NCBI GenBank assembly: GCA_963726575.1
Contig: CAVSCR010000002.1
Span: 4,993 to 68,992, forward strand
Origin: CAVSCR01 sp963726575
GTDB taxonomy: Bacteria > Actinomycetota > Actinomycetes > JAHEKZ01
Direction of reading: 5' to 3'
Length of the DNA stretch: 64,000 nt
Made by a program: the position numbers and the translations under genes. Below, piece after piece: positions 28,536 to 37,079 of the stretch; positions within the stretch are counted from its first letter, which is position 1, and every line of letters starts with the position of its first letter. A model generated the notes under the pieces. It was not told the origin of the DNA. It was given only the letters and a program-made list of their open reading frames with translations, and did not search any database.

Positions 28536-29218
28536 GGCTGCCCGCCCGAACCGCCGCCCGTTGAGGAGGCCGTCGGGAGAAGGTTGAACTGCAGGGCGAC
28601 GCGCTGCGAGCCCTCAGGAAACTGTTCGGGGTGCTCGGGATCGTCGCGGCGGTACCGGGCTGCCAACGCCATCAGCTCGCCACCGAGAGCCGTCGCCTCG
28701 TCGAGGGTGAGCCGAAGTAGGACGTCGTTGATCGAGAACGCGTCGGACCAACCGGGACCGAGGTCGTCGTCCATGGTCGGCAGTCCGGCGATGGCGGCTT
28801 GTGCGCGACGCCCGTTGGCGTCGGCGACGAGGCGCAAGTACTCCTCGCCGAGAGCTCGGCTCTCCTCGTCAGCGTCGGCCACCGGGTCGAAGTACGTCGA
28901 CCGGTGCGCTGCCGCCCACCAGCGGTCGCGGCCGGTTCCGCGCTGCGTGTCCTCGACGACGAAGCCGTAGGCCGCGAGCTGGCGTAGGTGGTAGCTCGTG
29001 GAACCGCTGGACTGGCCGGTTCTGGCCGCCAGCTGGCTCGCGGTGGCGGGGCCGTCCATGCGCAGCAGGCCGAGCAGCTGCAGCCGCAGCGGGTGGGCCA
29101 GTCCGCGCAGGCTGTGGGCGTCGGGGTTGACGACGTCCTGCCGGCCAGGGTCGTACTCCGGCGGCGGCGGGAGTCGCGAAGATCCTTTGTGCTGGTCGGG
29201 GACCGGCGAGCTCGTCAT
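28532..29218 (-). CDS. ArsR-like winged-helix transcriptional regulator
   Basis: 228 residues from ATG at 29218. The DNA-binding domain (about 35-110) reads LRGLAHPLRLQLLGLLRMDG, then the recognition region ATASQLAARTGQSSGSTSYHLRQL and the wing GFVVEDTQRGTGRDRWW. The C-terminal part is long and of the kind found in HTH_20/ArsR regulators paired with MFS exporters. No Cys metal site is visible. It overlaps the transporter gene. Two adjacent 14-bp palindromes at 29237-29264, close to its start, are a likely autoregulatory operator. Confidence 0.9.
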   Translation of the reverse strand: MTSSPVPDQHKGSSRLPPPPEYDPGRQDVVNPDAHSLRGLAHPLRLQLLGLLRMDGPATASQLAARTGQSSGSTSYHLRQLAAYGFVVEDTQRGTGRDRWWAAAHRSTYFDPVADADEESRALGEEYLRLVADANGRRAQAAIAGLPTMDDDLGPGWSDAFSINDVLLRLTLDEATALGGELMALAARYRRDDPEHPEQFPEGSQRVALQFNLLPTASSTGGGSGGQP

Positions 29219-29236
29219 GACCGCACCGTAGCACCA

Positions 29237-29264
29237 CAAAGATATCTTTGCAAAGGTTCCTTGG
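29237..29264. promoter_or_regulatory. Tandem palindromic operator candidate for the ArsR-MFS operon
   Basis: A perfect 14-bp palindrome CAAAGATATCTTTG (29237-29250) abuts a near-palindrome CAAAGGTTCCTTGG (29251-29264). They lie 19 to 46 bases upstream of the regulator's ATG, where binding would block the promoter. The A+T-rich core stands out from the surrounding G+C-rich DNA. Confidence 0.7.
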
Positions 29265-29294
29265 AGGACTAGCTTCGGCGGGCGCGCCGGCCGC

Positions 29295-29376
29295 ATGACC
29301 CTCGGAAAGGTTCCGCAAGAACAGGAGCAACGCCGCATTGCTTCCTTGCTTACGGAAGCAACGCCGCATTGCTTCC
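29295..29376. repeat. 82-bp block with two 23-nt palindromes, copy 1
   Basis: Palindromes at 29323-29345 and 29354-29376 each have 10-nt arms related to GGAAGCAACG and its complement around a 3-nt spacer (CCG). Their starts are 31 bp apart, about three DNA turns. The whole block aligns without gaps to 39968-40049 with 14 mismatches. It lies 106 bp upstream of the DUF1059 start and 77 bp upstream of the ArsR start. Confidence 0.75.
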
Positions 29377-29481
29377 GGGAGGTTGCCGGCGCAGAGGTAC
29401 CGCGTGGCGGGGTGTCGATCTGGGGCGTCCCGGTTCGTCGCACAGGTGTCCGCCTACCACCCTCAGCCCAAGGAGACCGCG

Positions 29482-29658
29482 ATGGCCTACTCACTCACCT
29501 GCGCCGACATGGGGACCGACTGCCCCGGCAAGTTCGTCACCGAGACCAAGGAGGAGCTGCTCGAACATGTACAGCTGCACGCCCAGCGGTCCCACCCCGA
29601 GGTGGTCGGCAACGCCGAGGCAGAAGCCATGATCCCCAGCCTGATCAAGACCGCCTGA
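29482..29658 (+). CDS. DUF1059 family small protein
   Basis: 58 residues from ATG at 29482 with AAGGAG six bases upstream. The product opens MAYSLTCADMGTDCPGKF and continues ELLEHVQLHAQRSHPE, the short Cys- and His-containing pattern of DUF1059. The Cys/His arrangement (C-x6-C ... H-x3-H) could bind a metal. Function unknown, probably cytosolic. The tandem palindromes at 29295-29376 lie about 100 bases upstream and may control it. Confidence 0.85.
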   Translation: MAYSLTCADMGTDCPGKFVTETKEELLEHVQLHAQRSHPEVVGNAEAEAMIPSLIKTA

Positions 29659-29724
29659 GTCCGACGACCGGTCTCTCGCCGTCGGCCCGGCCTCAATACC
29701 GGTCCGGCGGCGGGAACCGCCGCG

Positions 29725-30301
29725 TCACCACACGTGCGGAATCAGCCGCGCCCGGCCGTGCGCGTAGCCGCGGTACGTCTGGCCCAGGACCCGCTGCAGC
29801 TCGCCCTCCTCCACCTTGATCCGCCACAGGTACGCCACCAACGGCAAGACGACGAGCACCATCACACTGATGCCAGTTGGCCAGCGCGAGGCCGAGACCA
29901 CCGAAGATCATCAACGATCCGGTGTACGCCGGATGGCGCACCCACCGGTACGGGCCGGCAGTGACAACGGTCTGGTCGGTCTCCACCACCACGTCGCGGC
30001 GAAACTGCGCGCCAAGGGTCCGCAGCGCCCACACCCGCATCGCCGCGCCGCCGACCATGACCACGATGCCCAACGCCCACACGGCCAGCGGTAGGTCGGC
30101 AGAGGGCACGCGCGACTTCGCGAGCAGCCCCAGCCCGATCGCCAGCAGCTGCAACGCCTGGATCAACCAGAGGGACCCGCGGTCCGAGCCAGCCGCTCGC
30201 CACGGCGTCCGGCCGCCGACGACCACGTCGACCAGCAGGGAGCCGACGAAGACTGCCAGGGTGATCTGTGACGCCCACTGCGTCGGCCCGAACGTGGCCA
30301 T
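29725..30301 (-). CDS. Isoprenylcysteine carboxyl methyltransferase-family membrane protein, one frame break
   Basis: ATG at 30301. Four or five transmembrane helices (ITLAVFVGSLLVDVVV, WLIQALQLLAIGLGLLA, LAVWALGIVVMVGGAAMRVWAL) lead to the family motif PYRWVRHPAYTGSL. After ALANW the frame breaks near 29880. In the neighbouring frame the protein continues as ISVMVLVVLPLVAYLWRIKVEE and ends GYAHGRARLIPHVW, the expected C-terminus, with TGA at 29725-29727. One base gained or lost explains this. Members methylate small lipophilic or isoprenylated substrates, but bacterial roles are mostly unknown. Confidence 0.82.
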
Positions 30302-30354
30302 GGTCGACCGTCCTACCGGAAGAGGAGCCGATCGCTCAAGCCCCGCGCCGCGAC

Positions 30355-32037
30355 TCAGCGACGGGTGGCGTCGCGCTTGGCCTTGACCCGGTTGCCCTTG
30401 ATCCTGGTTCCGCTCAGTGCCTTGACGACCTCGTCCATGGAGTGGTCGGGGATCTCGACGAGTGAGAAGTTGTCGGTGATCTCGATCGCACCGATGTCGC
30501 GTCCGGACAACGACGTCTCGTTGGCGATCGCACCCACCAGGTCCTGCGGGCGAACGCCTGCCTTCCGGCCGGCCGAGACGTACACGCGCGACGTGCTCGC
30601 GTCGCCGGCGACGCGGGGCCGCTGCCGGGCGGGGCGTTGACCGCGGTCGCCTCGGCTCCCCGCCTTCCCGGACGGTTCGCGCGCCGGGTCGGTGGTCGGG
30701 ATCTCCTCCATGCCGGTGGCCGCGCCGTTGGTCGCCTCGTGGGCGACCTTGACCGCGGCCAGGGCGACCTGCACCACGTCGAAGTCGTCGGTCAGCGTGT
30801 CCACGACGACCCGGAAGTGCTCCAGGTCGTCCTCGACCAGCGTCTCGTACAGCGCCGAGCGCGTCATCTCGAGCCGGCGCGCCTGCAGGTCGGCCGATGT
30901 GGGGAGTGTCTCGATCGGGATCCGCCGCTTCGTGACCCGCTCGATCGACTTCAGGAGGCGGTGCTCCCGCGGCTCGGCCAACGTGATGGCGACGCCTTCG
31001 CGTCCGGCCCGGCCGACCCGACCGATGCGATGCACGTACGACTCAGGCGCTGACGGTACGTCGTAGTTGAACACGTGCGACAGCGTGTCGATGTCCAGCC
31101 CGCGTGCGGCGACGTCGGTGGCCACGAGCAGCTCGGCAGTGCCCGCGCGGACCCGTCCCATCACACGATCGCGCTGATGCTGGTCCATGCCACCGTGCAA
31201 GGCCTCACATCGGTAGCCGCGACCGTTGAGCGACTCGGTCAAGGACTCGACCTCGGCACGGGTGCGACAGAACACGATCGCTGCCGTCGGCGCCTCCACG
31301 TCGAGGATCCGGCCCAGAGCGGCCGCCTTGTGTGCGCGCGCCACCACGTACGCACGTTGCTGCACCAACGGTGTCGCCTCGGCGGCCGTCGCGCGTTCGA
31401 TCTCGATCCGGATCGGGTCGGTCAGGTGCCTTCGCGCGATGCGGTTCAGACGCGCTGGCATCGTGGCCGAGAACAAGACGGTCTGCCGGGTCGACGGCGT
31501 CGCGTCGAGAATCAGCTCGAGGTCGTCGGCAAACCCCATGTCCAGCATCTCGTCGGCCTCGTCCAGCACGACGGTCGCGACGCTGGCCAGATCGAGGGTG
31601 CCGCGTTTCAGGTGGTCCACCGCCCGGCCTGGCGTGGCCACGACCATGTCGACGCCCTCGCTGAGCTCGCGCAACTGCCGTCCGATGGGCTGGCCGCCAT
31701 AGATGGGGAGCACGCGCACCCCGAGGTCCCTTCCGTAGCGGTGCAGTGCCTGGGACACCTGGATGCACAGCTCGCGGGTGGGCACGAGCACCAGCGCGAC
31801 CGGAGCCCGCCCCTTGCGCCCGGACTTCAGCGCGTTCAGCATCGGGAGCGCGAACGCCGCCGTCTTGCCGGTGCCCGTGGCCGCCTGGCCCAGCAGGTCG
31901 CGACCGGCGAGGAGGTGGGGAATCGCCTCTGCCTGGATCGGGGTCGGCTCCTCGTACCCGAGCGCCGCGAGGGCCTCGAGCAGCTTCTTGCGCAGGCCGA
32001 GGTCGGCGAAGGAGGCCGACGGGTCAGGTGTGGTCAC
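30355..32037 (-). CDS. DEAD-box RNA helicase with C-terminal RNA-binding domain (DeaD/CsdA-like)
   Basis: 560 residues from GTG at 32037 (VTTPDPSASFADLGL). All core motifs are present: Q motif region EPTPIQAEAIPHL, motif I ATGTGKT, PTREL, TPGR, motif II DEAD (VLDEADEMLDMGF), SAT, and motif VI HRIGRVGRAG. A Gly/Arg-rich linker leads to a DbpA-type RRM-like domain (RVYVSAGRKAGVRPQDLVGAI ... VEIPDHSMDEVVKAL) and a basic tail. It probably unwinds structured RNA in ribosome assembly or cold adaptation. It is divergent from the ABC operon at 32137. Confidence 0.93.
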   Translation of the reverse strand: MTTPDPSASFADLGLRKKLLEALAALGYEEPTPIQAEAIPHLLAGRDLLGQAATGTGKTAAFALPMLNALKSGRKGRAPVALVLVPTRELCIQVSQALHRYGRDLGVRVLPIYGGQPIGRQLRELSEGVDMVVATPGRAVDHLKRGTLDLASVATVVLDEADEMLDMGFADDLELILDATPSTRQTVLFSATMPARLNRIARRHLTDPIRIEIERATAAEATPLVQQRAYVVARAHKAAALGRILDVEAPTAAIVFCRTRAEVESLTESLNGRGYRCEALHGGMDQHQRDRVMGRVRAGTAELLVATDVAARGLDIDTLSHVFNYDVPSAPESYVHRIGRVGRAGREGVAITLAEPREHRLLKSIERVTKRRIPIETLPTSADLQARRLEMTRSALYETLVEDDLEHFRVVVDTLTDDFDVVQVALAAVKVAHEATNGAATGMEEIPTTDPAREPSGKAGSRGDRGQRPARQRPRVAGDASTSRVYVSAGRKAGVRPQDLVGAIANETSLSGRDIGAIEITDNFSLVEIPDHSMDEVVKALSGTRIKGNRVKAKRDATRR

Positions 32038-32136
32038 GCTCCATGGTCCCGCGCTGACGACGGTTCCCCTAACGGGTCCTAGCCTGGAACCCTCCACCGA
32101 CCACGCCGGGCCGACCACGCAGGGAGCCGCCAGCAC

Positions 32137-33054
32137 GTGCCCATCCACGACCTGTCCGGTCCGGCGATCCAGCTGCGCGGGCTCCGTAAGACCTACGGTT
32201 CCACCGTGGCGGTCGACGGTGTCGACCTGACCGTGCAAGCCGGTGACGTGGTCGCCTTGCTGGGCCCCAACGGCGCCGGCAAGTCCACCACCATCGACCT
32301 TCTGCTCGGCCTGGGGCGAGCCGACGCCGGCACGGTTCACGTCTTCGACCGCTCCCCCGCACAGGCCATCGAGGCAGGTGCGGTAGGCGCCATGCTGCAG
32401 ACCGGTGGCCTGATCCAGCTCATCACCGTGCGCGAGCTGCTCACGATGACGGCGTCGCTGTACGACCAACCGCACGACGTCGACGTCGTGCTGGGCATGA
32501 CCGGACTCACCGACGTCGCCGGCCAACAGGCGTCGCGCTTGTCCGGTGGCCAGACGCAGCGGGTGCGCTTCGCGCTGGCGATGGTGAGCAACCCGGCCTT
32601 GATGGTGCTCGACGAGCCGACCGCTGCGCTGGACGTCGAGGCCCGTCATGCGTTCTGGGAGGCCATGCGTCAGTTCGCGGCGGAGGGTCGCACCGTGTTG
32701 TTCGCCACGCACTACCTGGAGGAGGCCGACCGGTTCGCCGACCGGATCGTTCTCATGGCCGGTGGGCGGATCGTCGCCGATGGATCGGCCACTGAGATCA
32801 AGTCCGTCGTCGACGTGCGGACCATCCGGGCGACCCTGCCCGACACGACCACGGACGACCTCGCGCAGGTGCCCGGTGTACGCGACGCCGATCGTCACGG
32901 CGACTCGATCGTGTTGACGTGTTCGGACTCCGACCTCGCGCTCCGCGAGCTGCTCCAGCGCTACCCCCACGTGCGCGACATCGAGGTTCACGTCGGAGGG
33001 CTCGACGAGGCGTTCCGTCAGCTCACCTCTCCCAGTACGGACGGTGGCGCATGA
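32137..33054 (+). CDS. ABC-2 type transporter ATP-binding protein
   Basis: 305 residues from GTG at 32137. Walker A GPNGAGKST, Q-loop region AMLQTGG, signature LSGGQTQRV, Walker B LMVLDEPTAALD and switch His (FATHYLEE) are all present. The C-terminal about 80 residues form the accessory region usual in DrrA/NodI-type ATPases. It energises the permease encoded by the next gene, with which it overlaps by four bases (ATGA). Substrate unknown, probably an exported small molecule or lipid. Confidence 0.93.
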   Translation: MPIHDLSGPAIQLRGLRKTYGSTVAVDGVDLTVQAGDVVALLGPNGAGKSTTIDLLLGLGRADAGTVHVFDRSPAQAIEAGAVGAMLQTGGLIQLITVRELLTMTASLYDQPHDVDVVLGMTGLTDVAGQQASRLSGGQTQRVRFALAMVSNPALMVLDEPTAALDVEARHAFWEAMRQFAAEGRTVLFATHYLEEADRFADRIVLMAGGRIVADGSATEIKSVVDVRTIRATLPDTTTDDLAQVPGVRDADRHGDSIVLTCSDSDLALRELLQRYPHVRDIEVHVGGLDEAFRQLTSPSTDGGA

Positions 33055-33794
33055 GCAGCAGCAGCACCTACGTCCGGTACGAAGTGGTGCGAACGTTTCG
33101 CAACGTCCGGTTCTTCCTGTTCTCCCTCGGGTTCCCGGTCGTTCTGTATGTGGTGGTGGTCGGTGGCAACCGCGACGTCAAGGACTTCGCGGGTACCGGA
33201 CTCACGTTCGCGCTCTACTACATGGTGGGAATGGTTTCGTGGGGCTCGATGGTCGCCGTCACGGCCGGCGGCGCCCGGATCTCGCTGGAACGATCCGTCG
33301 GCTGGGTGCGGCAGCTACGCGTCACCCCGTTGCGCGCGCGGACCTACTTCGGCGCGAAGGTGCTCGGCGGTTATGCAACGGCCTGCGTGAGCATCCTGAC
33401 GATCTACGCCTTGGGCATCGCCTTCGGCGTCCGCCTTCCGATCTCGTCGTGGCTCCAGATGACGTTCTTGATCCTGGTCGGCCTGATCCCGTTCGCCGTG
33501 CTCGGCATCTGGTTGGGTCACAAACTCACTCCGGACAACATGGGGCCGGCGCTGGGCGGACTGACCGCACTGTTCGCCCTGCTGGGTGGTGCCTGGGGCC
33601 CGATCGCCGCCGACCACGGCTTGTTGCACTCACTCGTCGAGCTGCTGCCGTCGTACTGGCTGGTGCATGCGGCGCAGACCGCATTCACCGGTGAGTGGTG
33701 GCCGCCGAAGGCGTGGATCGTGGTCGCAGTGTGGACGGTCGCGCTGAGCTGGTTGGCCCAGCGCGCCTACCGCAACGACACCTACCGCGTCTGA
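33051..33794 (+). CDS. ABC-2 type transporter permease
   Basis: 247 residues, six transmembrane helices in the ABC-2 arrangement (FFLFSLGFPVVLYVVVVGG; TFALYYMVGMVSWGSMVAV; ATACVSILTIYALGIAFGV; FLILVGLIPFAVLGIWLG; LGGLTALFALLGGAWGP; WIVVAVWTVALSWLA). The cytoplasmic RISLERSVGWVRQLRVTPLR is the typical coupling segment. Start ATG overlaps the ATPase stop. The pair forms a complete exporter of two subunits of each kind. No regulator lies next to it. Confidence 0.92.
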   Translation: MSSSSTYVRYEVVRTFRNVRFFLFSLGFPVVLYVVVVGGNRDVKDFAGTGLTFALYYMVGMVSWGSMVAVTAGGARISLERSVGWVRQLRVTPLRARTYFGAKVLGGYATACVSILTIYALGIAFGVRLPISSWLQMTFLILVGLIPFAVLGIWLGHKLTPDNMGPALGGLTALFALLGGAWGPIAADHGLLHSLVELLPSYWLVHAAQTAFTGEWWPPKAWIVVAVWTVALSWLAQRAYRNDTYRV

Positions 33795-33804
33795 GGCTCG
33801 AAGG

Positions 33805-34326
33805 TCAGCGCACGGTCACGTCGCCGACGGCACGTCCGTTCTCGAGGTAGCAGGTCCTCCCGGGATGGGCGACGGCAGCGGCCACGCGCCGACGCACCGG
33901 CCCGCTGAGTCGGGGCAGCGCCTTCTCGACCCGTGCCAACCGGTACTCAGAGATCTCCTCGGCCTGCAAGACGATGGCAGCGAGCCGGTCGTCGTCGAAG
34001 GCTCCGCAGTCGAAGAGGAACCGCATCCCGCCGGGTCGGTCCTGTCGTGGGCGCAGGAAGTCGACGCAGGCGAGGCGACCGTGCCGAACGAGCAGGCCGC
34101 ACTCCTCACGGGTCTCCCGTTTGCAGGCCTCCCAGGGCGACTCGCCATCGGCTTCGACCACCCCACCGGGGACCGTCCAGCCTCCTTTGTACGTGGGGTT
34201 GAGGATCAGCAGCCGGCCGCGCCGGTCCCAGACCAGAGCGCCGGCCGACGCCGGGATGCGCGGCAGCACCTCCTCGAGGCTCCCGAACTCGGCTCCAACT
34301 GGGACGTCGCTTCGCTGGTCCGTCAT
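33805..34326 (-). CDS. NUDIX hydrolase
   Basis: 173 residues from ATG at 34326. The Nudix box is intact (GGVVEADGESPWEACKRE followed by TREECGL, fitting G-x5-E-x7-REUxEExGU). Preceded by the usual strand ILNPTYKGGWTVPG. It hydrolyses a nucleoside diphosphate linked to another group; the substrate is unknown. Cytosolic, typical length. It is convergent with the ABC operon (10 bases apart) and divergent from the dienelactone hydrolase gene. Confidence 0.92.
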   Translation of the reverse strand: MTDQRSDVPVGAEFGSLEEVLPRIPASAGALVWDRRGRLLILNPTYKGGWTVPGGVVEADGESPWEACKRETREECGLLVRHGRLACVDFLRPRQDRPGGMRFLFDCGAFDDDRLAAIVLQAEEISEYRLARVEKALPRLSGPVRRRVAAAVAHPGRTCYLENGRAVGDVTVR

Positions 34327-34408
34327 GCGACTCACGCTAGGGCCCGCCGCAAGAGGCCTGCGGCGCACCGACGTCGTACGCTGCCGGGACCGACGTCAGG
34401 ATCCCCCG

Positions 34409-35164
34409 ATGTGCCACAGCGACGACAGCAGGCCACCCCCGCCACCAACGATGGGCGCCGTCGGCGTCTCCGGCGATCTCACGCTGACGGCAGGCGACGG
34501 GAACCGCCTTGCGGCGTTCGAGGCGCATCCGGAATCAGTGAGCCGAGTCGGCGTCGTGATCATGCCGGACGTGCGTGGGCTGCACGCCTACTACCCGGCG
34601 CTGGCGCAGCGCTTCGCCGAAGCAGGGTTCCACAGCATCGCGATCGACTACTTCGGCCGGACGGCGAGCACATCAGACCGTTCCGACTCCTTCGAGTACT
34701 GGCCCCACGTCGAGCAGACCACGCCAGATGGCGTCACTGCCGACGTTGCTGCCGCAGTGGGGTACCTGCGTTCGGCGGCGGGCGGCTCGGTGACGTCGGT
34801 GTTCACCGTGGGCTTCTGCTTCGGCGGACGGCACTCGCTGCGGCAGTCCGCCGCGATCCCCGGCCTGTCCGGTGTGGTGGCCTTCTACGGCAGCTCGGTC
34901 CTGGTCGACGATCTGGTGGACGACGTGACGGCGCCCCTGCTGATCCTGTTGGGGGGCGCCGACCAGAACATCCCCCCGGAGTCGTTCGACCCACTGCTGG
35001 CCCGGCTCGCCGAGCGTGGAGTCGACGCCCGGCGGTACGTCTACGAGGGCGCGCCGCACTCCTTCTTCGACCGCAGCTTCGCCGACCATCGCCCGGCGTG
35101 TGACGACGCGTGGCTGCGGGTGCTCGAGTTCACCGCGGCGCACTCGCCTCAGTCGGAGGTCTGA
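34409..35164 (+). CDS. Dienelactone hydrolase family protein
   Basis: 251 residues from ATG at 34409 (MCHSDDSRPPPPP). The N-terminal Cys-His pattern and Pro run are typical of one actinobacterial subgroup. The catalytic Cys is in GFCFGG, the Asp in GGADQNIP and the His in EGAPHSFF, forming a full triad. GVVIMPDVRGLHAYY is the oxyanion-loop region. Family members open dienelactones in aromatic degradation, but no pathway genes are nearby. The last 16 bases overlap the convergent epimerase gene. Confidence 0.9.
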   Translation: MCHSDDSRPPPPPTMGAVGVSGDLTLTAGDGNRLAAFEAHPESVSRVGVVIMPDVRGLHAYYPALAQRFAEAGFHSIAIDYFGRTASTSDRSDSFEYWPHVEQTTPDGVTADVAAAVGYLRSAAGGSVTSVFTVGFCFGGRHSLRQSAAIPGLSGVVAFYGSSVLVDDLVDDVTAPLLILLGGADQNIPPESFDPLLARLAERGVDARRYVYEGAPHSFFDRSFADHRPACDDAWLRVLEFTAAHSPQSEV

Positions 35165-36147
35165 GCCAACGCCGCCAGCAGCTCCTGCTCGCGCTCGGCC
35201 GACAGCCCAGCGCCGTGCGGGCGGTCCAGTCCCTGCTCCCGCTCCCACGCGAGCAGGTCGACCAACAGCTCCGAGCGCGGTCGGTGGTGCAGTCCGGCAT
35301 CGGCGGCGGCCGAGCCGTCGCGGTCGGCGAAGCCCTCCCATCCGGGGTCGGCGATCCACAGGGCCAGCGACTCCGGCCCCATGAACTCGGCCACCCCCTG
35401 CTCCAGCAACCATGCGGGGGGCGCCGCCACGACCTGTGCCCGGTGGCTGCCGACAGCTCGACACAGCTCGATCCACTCCGGGAAGCCGACCACTGGACCA
35501 ACGGCGTTGTAGGTGCCTGTGGTACCGGCCTCGGCACAGTCGAGCAGCCACGCGGCGAGGTCGCGTGCGTCGACCATCTGGGTCGACGCGTCGGCAGTGT
35601 CCGGTACGAGCATCGGGTCATGTGGAGCCCTGGCGGAGCGCGCCACCCAGTAGCCGGAGCGGCCGGTGTGGTCGCCGGGACCCGCGATGAGCCCTGCCCT
35701 CGCGATCAGCAGACGGTCGCCGACGGCGTCGGCGGCCGCGTTCTCGCACGCCACCTTCGCCTCGCCGTACAGCTCGACCTCGACCGAGTCCAGGTCGGTG
35801 GCTGACAACACGGCCGCAGACTCGTCAGCCCCCCTGTCGGCGTGCGAGGCGTAGACGCTGCACGATGAAACGTAGGTCCAGTGCCGAGCGCGCGCGCCGA
35901 TCGCGGCCAGTGCGCTGCGCACCAGTCCCGGCTGCCACGACACGTCCACGACCTCGTCCCACTCGACCTGTGCGACGGCGGCGTAGGCGTCCGGCTCGGC
36001 GCGATCGGCTCGTACGAACTGGGCTCCCTCTGCGACCTCGCCCTTAGTACCGCGCGCCAGACACGTGACGTCGTGCCCGCGCCCCACTGCCTGCTGCGCG
36101 ATCTCGCGACCCAGCCATGCGGTACCGCCCAGCACCAGAATCCTCAT
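35149..36147 (-). CDS. NAD-dependent epimerase/dehydratase (atypical SDR)
   Basis: 332 residues from ATG at 36147. The Rossmann motif is at the N-terminus (MRILVLGGTAWLGREIA, GGTxxxG). A strand before the active site reads WTYVSSCSVYAS, with YGEAKVACE giving the YxxxK pair. The C-terminal half resembles isoflavone reductase-like or RNA-binding CSP41-like members. Substrate unknown, possibly a nucleotide sugar. Cytosolic. Confidence 0.87.
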   Translation of the reverse strand: MRILVLGGTAWLGREIAQQAVGRGHDVTCLARGTKGEVAEGAQFVRADRAEPDAYAAVAQVEWDEVVDVSWQPGLVRSALAAIGARARHWTYVSSCSVYASHADRGADESAAVLSATDLDSVEVELYGEAKVACENAAADAVGDRLLIARAGLIAGPGDHTGRSGYWVARSARAPHDPMLVPDTADASTQMVDARDLAAWLLDCAEAGTTGTYNAVGPVVGFPEWIELCRAVGSHRAQVVAAPPAWLLEQGVAEFMGPESLALWIADPGWEGFADRDGSAAADAGLHHRPRSELLVDLLAWEREQGLDRPHGAGLSAEREQELLAALAQTSD

Positions 36148-36278
36148 GCCGGCCAGTCCAACGCGGCGGGGTCGCGACGGCCAGCGAGTTTCGCTCACAG
36201 CGCAGCCGACGCTGGACCGGGTGGCGAGCCACGGCGGACTTCTTGCGCCGCCGGGCCAGTCGGTGATACGCCGGGTTC

Positions 36279-37079
36279 ATGCCAACCACGCACCCACCGG
36301 TCATCCTCATCCACGGCCTGTGGCTGCACGGCACATCCTGGCAGCCGTGGATCGACCTGTTCGCTGCGAAGGGCTACGACGCATCGGCACCGGGTTGGCC
36401 CGGTGACGCGGCCACCGTCACTGATGCGCGCGCGAACCCGCAAGCGGTGGCCGACGTCGGCGTCGACGAGATCACCGAGCACTACGCGAAGGCGATGGCA
36501 GGACTGTCCGCGTCGCCCATCGTCATCGGCCACTCATTCGGTGGGCTCATTGCCGAGAAGCTGCTCGGCGAAGGACACGCGGCTGCGGCCGTGGCGATCG
36601 ACGCTGCTCCGATCAAGGGAGTGCTGCCCATCCCCCTGTCGGCCCTGCGGGCGTCCTTCCCGACCTTGCGGAACCCGGGCAACGTCGACGCTGCCGTTTC
36701 GCTGACGCGGGAGCAGTTCCGCTACGCCTTCGGCAACGCGATTCCGCAGGCCGAGTCGAACGAACTGTTCGACCGATGGACGATCCCGTCGCCCGCTCGC
36801 CCCCTGTTCCAGGCGGCGACGGCCAACCTCAACCCAAACGCTCAGACGAAGGTCGATGTCAGGAACGGGGACCGCGGACCGCTGTTGCTGACCATGGGCG
36901 GTCGAGACCGCATCGTGCCCGAATCGATCAGCAAGTCCACGTACCGGCAGTACCGCAAGTCGTCGGCGTCGACCCAGCTCATCGAGTTCGCGGACCGTGG
37001 GCACTCGCTGACGATCGACCACGGCTGGAAGGACGTCGCCGACGCAGTGCTCAGCTGGCTGAGCGAGAAGGGTCTGTGA
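36279..37079 (+). CDS. Alpha/beta hydrolase
   Basis: 266 residues from ATG at 36279. The family opening VILIHGLWLHGTSWQPWIDLF supplies the oxyanion HG. The nucleophile is in VIGHSFGG, the acid in GGRDRIVP and the His in FADRGHSLTI. It is a compact soluble esterase-like enzyme without a recognisable cap motif. It overlaps the convergent cyclase-hydrolase gene by 29 bases at its end. Substrate unknown. Confidence 0.9.
   Translation: MPTTHPPVILIHGLWLHGTSWQPWIDLFAAKGYDASAPGWPGDAATVTDARANPQAVADVGVDEITEHYAKAMAGLSASPIVIGHSFGGLIAEKLLGEGHAAAAVAIDAAPIKGVLPIPLSALRASFPTLRNPGNVDAAVSLTREQFRYAFGNAIPQAESNELFDRWTIPSPARPLFQAATANLNPNAQTKVDVRNGDRGPLLLTMGGRDRIVPESISKSTYRQYRKSSASTQLIEFADRGHSLTIDHGWKDVADAVLSWLSEKGL

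Noticed and set aside
32038..32991. N-terminal extension of the DEAD-box frame
   Set aside because: The extension is antisense to the ABC ATPase gene and has no similarity pattern; GTG at 32037 is the last start before the conserved helicase.
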